Part shown: positions 13,901-23,100 of the stretch, piece by piece
Layout: every line of letters starts with the position of its first letter
Position numbering within the stretch: the stretch's first letter is position 1
Assembly: GCA_963669155.1 (NCBI GenBank)
Contig: OZ022588.1
Span: 21,475,092 to 21,539,091, forward strand
DNA from: Arbacia lixula
Taxonomy: Eukaryota > Echinodermata > Echinoidea > Arbacioida > Arbaciidae
Direction of reading: 5' to 3'
Length of the DNA stretch: 64,000 bases
Notes under the pieces: model-generated
Seen by the model: only the letters and a program-made list of their open reading frames with translations
Databases searched by the model: none
Told to the model about the DNA's origin: nothing
Translations under genes and position numbers: made by a program

Positions 13901-14045
13901 AAATTTCAAAGGGTCCCTTTTAAATTTTGATAGCGTAAAAAAAGATTCTTTCATCTCAAATTTGTGAGTAGATCATTATTCAATTTGTATTTGTGTTCTA
14001 CAATACGTAGTGACTATTTCTATTTTTGTTATAGCGTTCAGCCTA

Positions 14046-14105
<60 letters not shown>

Positions 14106-17100
14106 GGGGGGGGGGGTGGAAGGGATCTGCACCCCTCCCCTCACCAGCTGTGAGATGGCCAAATCTAACCCAGCCTTTTTGAGAGTGAACACTCACCATA
14201 GAGGCCTGCTGCGCTCCCAAAGGCGTGTCGTCTGACTGTTTCTTGTCTGAGAAGCGAGCCAGCCCTTCAGACACCAGTAGATCGTTGATATGGATGTCCT
14301 CCTCTGTGGACGTGTCACATAGAAGCAGTGACACCACCGACTTCTGCAGCTGCAGGACAGTGTCCGCAGAAGAGGAGAGAAGAGAAAGAGAGATATTAAA
14401 TGGTTTTACTACCAAATAGTCATGATACATCATAATACATGGAATTGCATTGTCACTGCTTCAGGAGAAAGAATGAACTTGTCTCCCAACTCATATTGTG
14501 GACACCTACACATGGACAGAGATGCAAGGGAAGGCCAGCAGAAACTTTCATTGACACATGAATGGAGGACACTGGTCTGGGTGTTAATGACCTTGGGAGG
14601 GCAATGCTTGATAGAAAGGGCTGGTCCATCATAACATGAGAAACCGCAAGGACAGCTTAAGTAACGTAAAGAAAGTAAAGCATATAAAGTAAGTAAATTA
14701 AAGTAAGCATATAGTTAAGGAACTCAAAGAAATAGCAATAAAAGGTTATGAAGTATAGTGCCAAGTGAGGTGTTTTCTTCATAATCTGCATCTATACATA
14801 TAATTCTACAGTTCATTCCATAATGAATTATCATAATTTTGAAAATATATCATTTAGAGTTCAATATATATATCATTGAAGAATCCAAGTATGATTTCAA
14901 CCTTTTCAGCATGTTGCTAAGTTGAAGATTTTGTAATCGGATGACCCTTATTTTGCTTTGAAAAATAACTATGAAGGTAATACATATAACTGAAGGCTTC
15001 AAATGAATTCATCTTGTGCAGAAATGTATGCTTATTATCTTTTATATCTTATATCCAAAGTCACAGCTCAACACTACGTATCTGTGGTACTAGGTCCCAA
15101 TTAGGTTAAAACATACTTGTCACTAGAAGGGAACTTTTCTGTTTTGTTTGTCTATTGAGAGAAAAAAAATCAAACATGAATTATAACATACTTGTCACTA
15201 GAAGGAAACTTTATGTTCTGTTTGTCTATTGAGAGAAAAAAAATCAAACATGAATTAAATTGAATGTTTACAGCATACCTTATCTTCCACACGGAGTGCC
15301 AGCAAGGGTTTGTTAAAGGAGACCTCCAGTAGCTTGTCCCTGGTTTCATTCCTCCAAGCACCCTGGGGAATAATTACAGAATAGTATGGAGGTTCATACA
15401 AGAGAAGAAGTATTGACAAGGATCAAAGGAGGGTGGAGATGTTTTAATATGTAGAGAGAACTTTTAACGGACATGAAAATACCACTTGCAATGAGGAGAA
15501 GGATATTAGACCAATGCATTTTAACAACATTGAATTGGACATAATATACTACGGTTTAAAACTGTGGCTCCTTCCCTTTCTTCCCTTTCACTTTCCCTAT
15601 GCCAATTCCTTTGAGCTGTAGTATATGTCGCCTGTCAAGAGTTGGACCACTCTCATGAGACCATAGAATAATGCAGCTCTCACCCCTTCTGGCTCGATCC
15701 CGGCAAGTTTAGCATCAATGGCCTGGATGCGCAGCTTCATGAAACACGACCTAAGGAAACAAGAGAGACCACGTCAGCACAATGATTTTCCACACATTTT
15801 TCACGGAGGTCAAGATGCATCAGAGATATCGCATCAAAATGTATCATAAATCAGCTCAACAAAGACAATAAAGCTGCACTACATTTAAATTCGCACCACA
15901 GTTACATGATAGTTTGGAATCTTCAGTTAGCTTTAAAAGGTACAGCTTAGACATTGCAAGAAAAGTTCAATCATCATCAATAACACAACCAACAAGGTAA
16001 AACTGGAAGTAAACACATGGTGGATGTACACCAAGATGTGTGTACATTACGAACAACTTAAAGGTCGATTGACGGTAACCTGCTCTTGGGTGCCAAATCA
16101 GATTCTCAATGATTTTGATTTTCTAGCTTAAGTTGAAATCTGATCTTTGTAGATTAAAATCCATGTTGTTAACAAGCATTTGAATAAAAAGTTTATAATT
16201 GGTCAAATTTGATTAGGTTTGTAGGAAATTCACTCCCACTATGACAACAGGAACAAATTGGGGTATCTCATTTAGCACAAGAACAGGTCACCAGTCGAGC
16301 GTAGCTTGCGCACATCTTGGTGAAACGGTCCCTGCTTGCACCATTATGCCAATACATAACTGTGTAAAACAAGTAGGGAAATCCATGACGCAGCCAATGT
16401 AGATTTGGCATCAAAAGGACATTAAACATCCATTAATAATAAATAATGAGTTATACAGCCCATTCCAAGTTAAAAACTTACTTGACAATAAATACTTCTA
16501 GTCTTGCATTTCAAAATTGAAAACTTACTTGAGAAGTCGGAGTGAGCTCTTTGGGACCCGGAGTGAGGTACCATAGTCCACATACAAAACCTAAATAAAG
16601 GCAATCATACCCACAAACATGAGTGACAGATACAAATATGATAAGATGAACAGATACTGTAAAATAACTTGTGCATAATCAAACAATGTTTCACATGGCA
16701 GAACACAACTGCTTATTTATTGCAAGTTACAATTTCTGCTTCTGTTACCTTAGATTCAAACAAGTTACCAATGCTTTTTGGTACAACCTCTATGTCATCA
16801 TGCTTTATGATTTGAATAGATTTTAACTATACAATTGATCTCTCATTAAAGTGTGTGTTGAATGGATGACGTCAAATTCAAGTTCATCATCACAATATTT
16901 ATATATACCACTCTTTTTTAAATTTCTTTTTTTTTTTTAAATACAGATTTCAATAAAGAAAGATAAGGGGACATAAAGAAAAGCTACATGTGAGGTACCA
17001 TACTCCAAATGCTTGAATTTTGCCATTCACATTGAAATGGCCTAATGGAATATGATATCAATTGCAATCTATGTTATAAAAAAATCAGCATACAACAAAG

Positions 17101-20100
17101 CATCAGACCACACGTTTTAAGATGTTAAACTCATGACATCGAGACACATTTAGATATTGATGCTTTCCTCCAAATCACCTGCGTTCGAAAATTTCCCCCG
17201 GGAAACGCAACTCCTGTATCAAGCAGTATGTCGTCTAGCTAAACGACTCAATGGGAAACAATTTTTTTTCCCCCAGCAGGTGATAAATACCACACTAGTC
17301 TAATTAATATTATGGTGATGTAATTTAAACAAGACAGGCCTATATACTGTATCCTACCTCCACAAGGTCCATGTTGGGCACGCCTGTGATGAGACCGCGG
17401 TGCCAGTTGTTGTCCTCGTGATACAGAGCACAGCAGATCTGGTTGACAGCTATCATTGCGTCGGGCATTAAGTACTTCTCACCCTCGGGGTAGGCATACA
17501 CTGACCTGAGTCACATACATGAGATAATGGTTAAGGGCCTATCTCACAGACACAGATGTTGCCGTGACTGAGGTAACTACCGTAAATTTTGGCGTACAAG
17601 ACGCAACGGCATATAAGACACACCCCAACACAAAGATCGTTCTTTGTGTACTAGCGCCAGCTTGTGGCCAGAGCTGATAACAGAATCAATGGCAGTCTCC
17701 ATCAAACAGAGTTTTCTGGTTTAAGCCTTTTGATCAGCGGTTTCTTTGAGTTGTCTCACAGACAAATGCTACTCCTGGGGCTTTTTTTTAGTTCCGGTTA
17801 AGTATGCTGGTGATGTGATTGAGATCGTATTACTGGTACAACAATTGTATCGGGCTATCAAAGCCATCTACTTTTCTTGATGTCACAACAATGCATAGTC
17901 CTATACATGTGTATACGTGTTGGTGTGAAAGAACCAATTTTTGCTAACGCCATGTATAAGACGCACCCGGACTTTGGTGTGATTTTCAAGGGGAAAACAG
18001 ATTGCGTCTTATAGACTGAAAAATACGGTAATTGGTAGCAGCAGTCGCGCCAACTTACTAGACTGAAAAATGGCATGCGCTCTCATCAAGGCGACATCAC
18101 CGTCTTTTTCCTGTCTTTATATACCTAGATCTACAAATCCGTCTATCATACGCTCTTCTCCTGAGTCTCCTTGGTCTCAAGCAGGTTTCCGAGCATCTCC
18201 CCTGCAGGGGCAATGTTAGTCTTCACTATGTTGTGGGGAGGTCTCCAAGGGTTGCTGGAGACTGGAAAAAGTCTCCCCCCCCCCCCCAAATTGAACACAT
18301 TAAAAGTAAGATTTCAGTTCTGTTATTTGGAGGGAAGTTCTTGTGCAATATTTTCTTCCCATGAGTTTTACATGTACAAAATTTTATTTTGTTGACAGGC
18401 AAAAGGGCTACCCTCTTTTTAAGAGCACTATCATCGCCACTATCAATGCGGTCACTTCTGACTATCCTCATCTTCTCCTTCCTCATCAGTAAAGGATAGC
18501 CCACACATTCCCTCCAGCTTACTCGAGTTGATTCATCAGGTTCTCCAGCACGACGCTTTAGCCATCATAATCATCATTATAAACCTAATCTCTATAATCC
18601 TATTACCTAATTCGATGAGAGCCATGAACTAGATTTAACCATACTAGCTGTAGTACCGCATTTGCATTAAAAAAAAAATGGTAAATAGTACCGTTACTAG
18701 CATAAAAATAGAAGGGTAGCCCACAAGTTCCCTAAAGCTTACTCGAGTTGATTCATCAGGGTCTCCAACGCAACATTCTGTTCCCTGTCCTTGAGTTGGA
18801 TGCTGATCTTGTCTGGGGTGTAGACGGTTGAGATGTAGATGGGGAAGTACTCGTTGAGTGGTGGAATTTTGGCAGCTGGGTAAGAGTAGCCATATCCAAT
18901 GGCATCCTGAGGTATTGATTTTGAGATGGTCTGGGAAAGCAGAGAAAGGAAAGGACTGGTGTAAGTGATATTCTTGATCAGACATCAAAACAGACTTACA
19001 GATTTGACCCCTGACCTATCAATCCCTAAATCAAATCACTTGTTTACCAGCTCATACATTAGCAATGTACATGGACCAGGCTTGATGAGCTTTGGTCTGA
19101 CATTTCTTGAGTTATCGGATAGACAAGATAATCCAAACACATCAATAAGGCACAGAGGCCATGATTTCGGGATATCCAAATAAACTTCTGACAAGTACGG
19201 GACAACATTTAGTGTCTAGATGAGAGTTTGGGTGAGCAGTTGCAAATCCCATCAATTACTAATCATATCTGACTTTCAAAACAATTCCAGAAAAACTGCT
19301 ACTCTATTTGATTTGTGTGTATGACTTATAAAAAGAAAAATGAAATGATACCACCATGTGGGTGTGAAAGGGTTAAAACAGGGGGAGGGGGGGACATACA
19401 TGTAGGAAGCGGGTAATCACTATGATAGCTACTTACACTGTAGAGTGAAGCAGTGAACGGCAGCCTCTGGTCTTGGGCATGGAGGTAGACTTGGTCTTCA
19501 TGTAATGGAGGAATGAAGGACAGAAAACAAGCATGTCACTCACATAATGCCATATCATTGCATCCCACCAATATAACATTCATCTCCAGCAATGTCATTG
19601 GATAAGAGCACAACATCCAAATTCTGTAACAACCGTGTATCATGCATAGTGTGCAAAATATATAATTATTATTATTATTGTGACACTATGTGACAATAAA
19701 TGTAAGTTACAATTGATCATAGACATAAACTCGTATGGTGTTGTATGCTGTCACACGTTGCACAGCCATTGTCTTTTTTGTGGAATTAATTGTTCATGAT
19801 AATGCTTTTTGGGGGCTTTGTTAATGAACAGGGTGGGTTATTTTGTAGTGACAAGTATTTCTTATGCACAAAAAAACATCCGGTGAATATCATACAGGTG
19901 TGCTGTGCCCCTTAAACTACCATTTTACAGTATAGATACAAAACAAACTGAATACAAACTTAAGGATAGAGGACATAGAGGACAGAGTTAACTGAATATA
20001 ATCCTTACTTTGGTCCTTGTAGACAACCTTGATCGTGTCTGGGTTTGCAAGCACGAGTGAGTTGACATCATTAACTCCAAAATCTTGGTAAGGCAGAGCC

Positions 20101-23100
20101 GATTTGTGGAATTTCTGAAGGCAAATATAACAGACATTCATGATTAATACAGGCAAGACAGGGTAGGTTTGTCGTCCAATAGAAGGAGCTCTTGTAAGTA
20201 GTGACTGACACAGAATGTTAGCCTAGGTACTAGGCTGTGAGGTGCATGGGCACAACCCAGTCTGTTAACAACCATGTCTGGTAACACAGACTATGCCCCA
20301 ATCCCATCCTCGCCTGAGGAAAAGGGGTGGTGCTCCTAAATCTTTCCATGCACACATTTTGGAATACCAATCTTCAAAACTCTAATTTGCATAAATTTCA
20401 ATGAAGTCATTAAAAAAAAATTAAGAAGGGAGTTAGAAGGAATAAAAGGGAGTGATTTTTTCAGAATACCATTTTGGAGAAAATCTAGAGTTAGAATATT
20501 ATTTCTCTTAAGTGAGCATTTGGGAATACCACCCTAGTATCCAAAATGCAAGAAACAAAGCAAGGAAGAGAGCCAGACAGCCCTGTGGGACTACATGCAT
20601 GGCATAGGCATAACGACAACAAGAGGAATATAGAGGGTGACGTCATTTGAGCATATTGTCACTTCCACTTGTTCTAAACTAAGTGAGGAGAGCAGGCAGC
20701 GGTCATCACAGCTGGGCCTCTCATTGGGAGCGCCCGACACTAGCTCGCTAGACAATATCGGACCAGTAAACCTAGAGTGATTTTGTTTAGAACCAGTTGT
20801 CATGACAACATGTTCATTATGACGATACCACTTTGGTACTCTATACGTCACCTGGTAGGCATCAGCTAGGTCCTGGAGGAGCACGCCGGTAGGATGGGCC
20901 AGGAGGACATTCCTCACATTAGCCTTGGCCCGGTCCAGGATATCATTAGACCCTGCGGGCTCAGACACTGCAGGGGACTTCTTCCTTTCTTGCTCTGGAA
21001 ACAGAGAGAGGGGTCAAACATTGACATAGTACAGGAGAGCTCAGTTTGGATATCGTGCAACCTAATTTTGTCATTAATTACAGAAACCAAATTTGCACCA
21101 GGTTGTCTATTGACAGGGTACAGTAGAGCTCAGTTTGGATATTGTGTAAACTAATGTTGTCATTTGACCACAAAAACCATTGTTTTTTAAAAATATCTTT
21201 ATAACTCTGAAAATACACACTGAGCTTAAGTTGGAGTTTACTAATAAAGAAAATGTACTTTGCTGTTTACTTGTATGTACTATTCATGGAAATAATACAC
21301 CATGCTTTTACCTGGGGCTGGTGCTTTAGATGGGACGAACGTTCTGGCATCAAAGAGCTTCCAGTCGCTGTTCTTCTTCTGCCTCTCAATAGCCACGATA
21401 TTAGGGATGGCAGAGACCAGCTCCACCACGCTGTAGAAGCCAATGGAGAACAGAGGGAGCTCCTTCCCCGTCAAGGCCTGCACAAGTCAAAAGAAATGAG
21501 ATGTCACACTCACACATACACCAGACAGAACTTGGGGAATTTATACTCCATCAGACAGGCTTACTATCGAATGTGTGCACGCATACTAAAAAGTTATTGA
21601 CACCCGTGTTGTAGCTGATAGCTGTGGTGCGAGATCAAAATTGTTTTTGCAATTGTTTTTTTGTGATTTTCGAGCCACAAAATTGCTTTAACATTACATA
21701 TCTACCTTACTAAACCCTACCCTAACACTATACTAGTCCATATTTAAACCTAACCTAATTCTGTAAGTTTTATTTTTTAAGCTTTTAATTTATCAAATAA
21801 ACCATAAAAATTAATCGAAATGAGGAAAATCGCTGTCCGATGAAGTATAAAATACCCTAATTTTACATCACAGAACGCGAAGACCTCCACAGTAGCTGGA
21901 TTGCTGGTTTGTGTTTACCTTATATTTTGAAGGTAGACTAGCAGCAAAAACTCCATCAGGACTTTCTTCCAAGATCTGTGGAAAAGAAGAAAAAGAGGAT
22001 GGGGTGACATTTCAAATTACATGTAAATAGAACCCTGATAGAGAATAAGGAAAAGCACTTGAGTGGACAAATGATATATTTGTTTTGTTTAGTTCTATGC
22101 AGTAGTACCAGTAGTTAACTTTGCATTTATTCCATCTCTATCCAGATGTACTACGCTTCTTACAGCTGACTGTTGATATTGTCATTGCATATGTCATGTG
22201 ATTCAAATTATGTCATGCATTTCACATGCATATTTGCAGAAATGGACTGGGGATGGACAACATAAAGTCTAATACCTCTGGCTTCTTTGCAATGGAGGCA
22301 AATCTGCTTATTTGATTAGTCCTTTGAGGTTTATTCAAGGGAACTTTCTGACAGACCTTTATCTTTTAATCGGCTTGTAAAAGAAAGAAAACGTATGATG
22401 GCTTTTCATTAAAGCTCACATCGCAACAATGAGTGATACTTGATATTTTTTTCTGTTTACAGGCATCAACTCGGGCACAACCCAAATACATAGATTCCAT
22501 TATAATTTTCATCTACAGTTAGAGAGGCAATTTTACAAATGTTGCTTTAGCTTGAGAAATCATTTTCTATTGTTAAACAGTCTGTTTAAATGTCATACCT
22601 GCTGGATCTCACAGCAGAGTTGTTTATCGATCACATCAGTGCCGCGGGGCGGTGATCCCGAACCAGACCGCTCGGACCGATTCCTTTCCCTCGGACTGGT
22701 CTTTGGTTCTGCAGACTCTATGCGGGACCTGGCGTCACCAGGCCCACCGGGGCTAGTCACAGGCCTCCTGGCTCTCCCTGGGACCCGGGCAGACCCAGCC
22801 TTCTGGGGGGACTGGAACGGCACTGACTTTCTGGCTGTTTTCAGGATATCAATTTGTATGAAATTATTTATATTAAAAAAGAATATATTAGCCCATTAGG
22901 TCTACATTCATTATTTATTATTTATCATTATTATTTATATTAAGTAAAAATATATTAGCCCATTAGGTCTATATTCTACATTCACACAAGAAATATTTCC
23001 TCGCTACAGGGAGGTGTTTACCCTTAACATATCAAATAAACTGCTGCTCTATGGGATTTGTGCGAATTGCTTGTGAAAAAGAGCACATGTGACACTCAAA

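Noticed and set aside
13964-14433. 131-codon minus frame through the GT microsatellite
   Set aside because: Only the part inside exon 13 is coding; the rest reads through the intron and the repeat.
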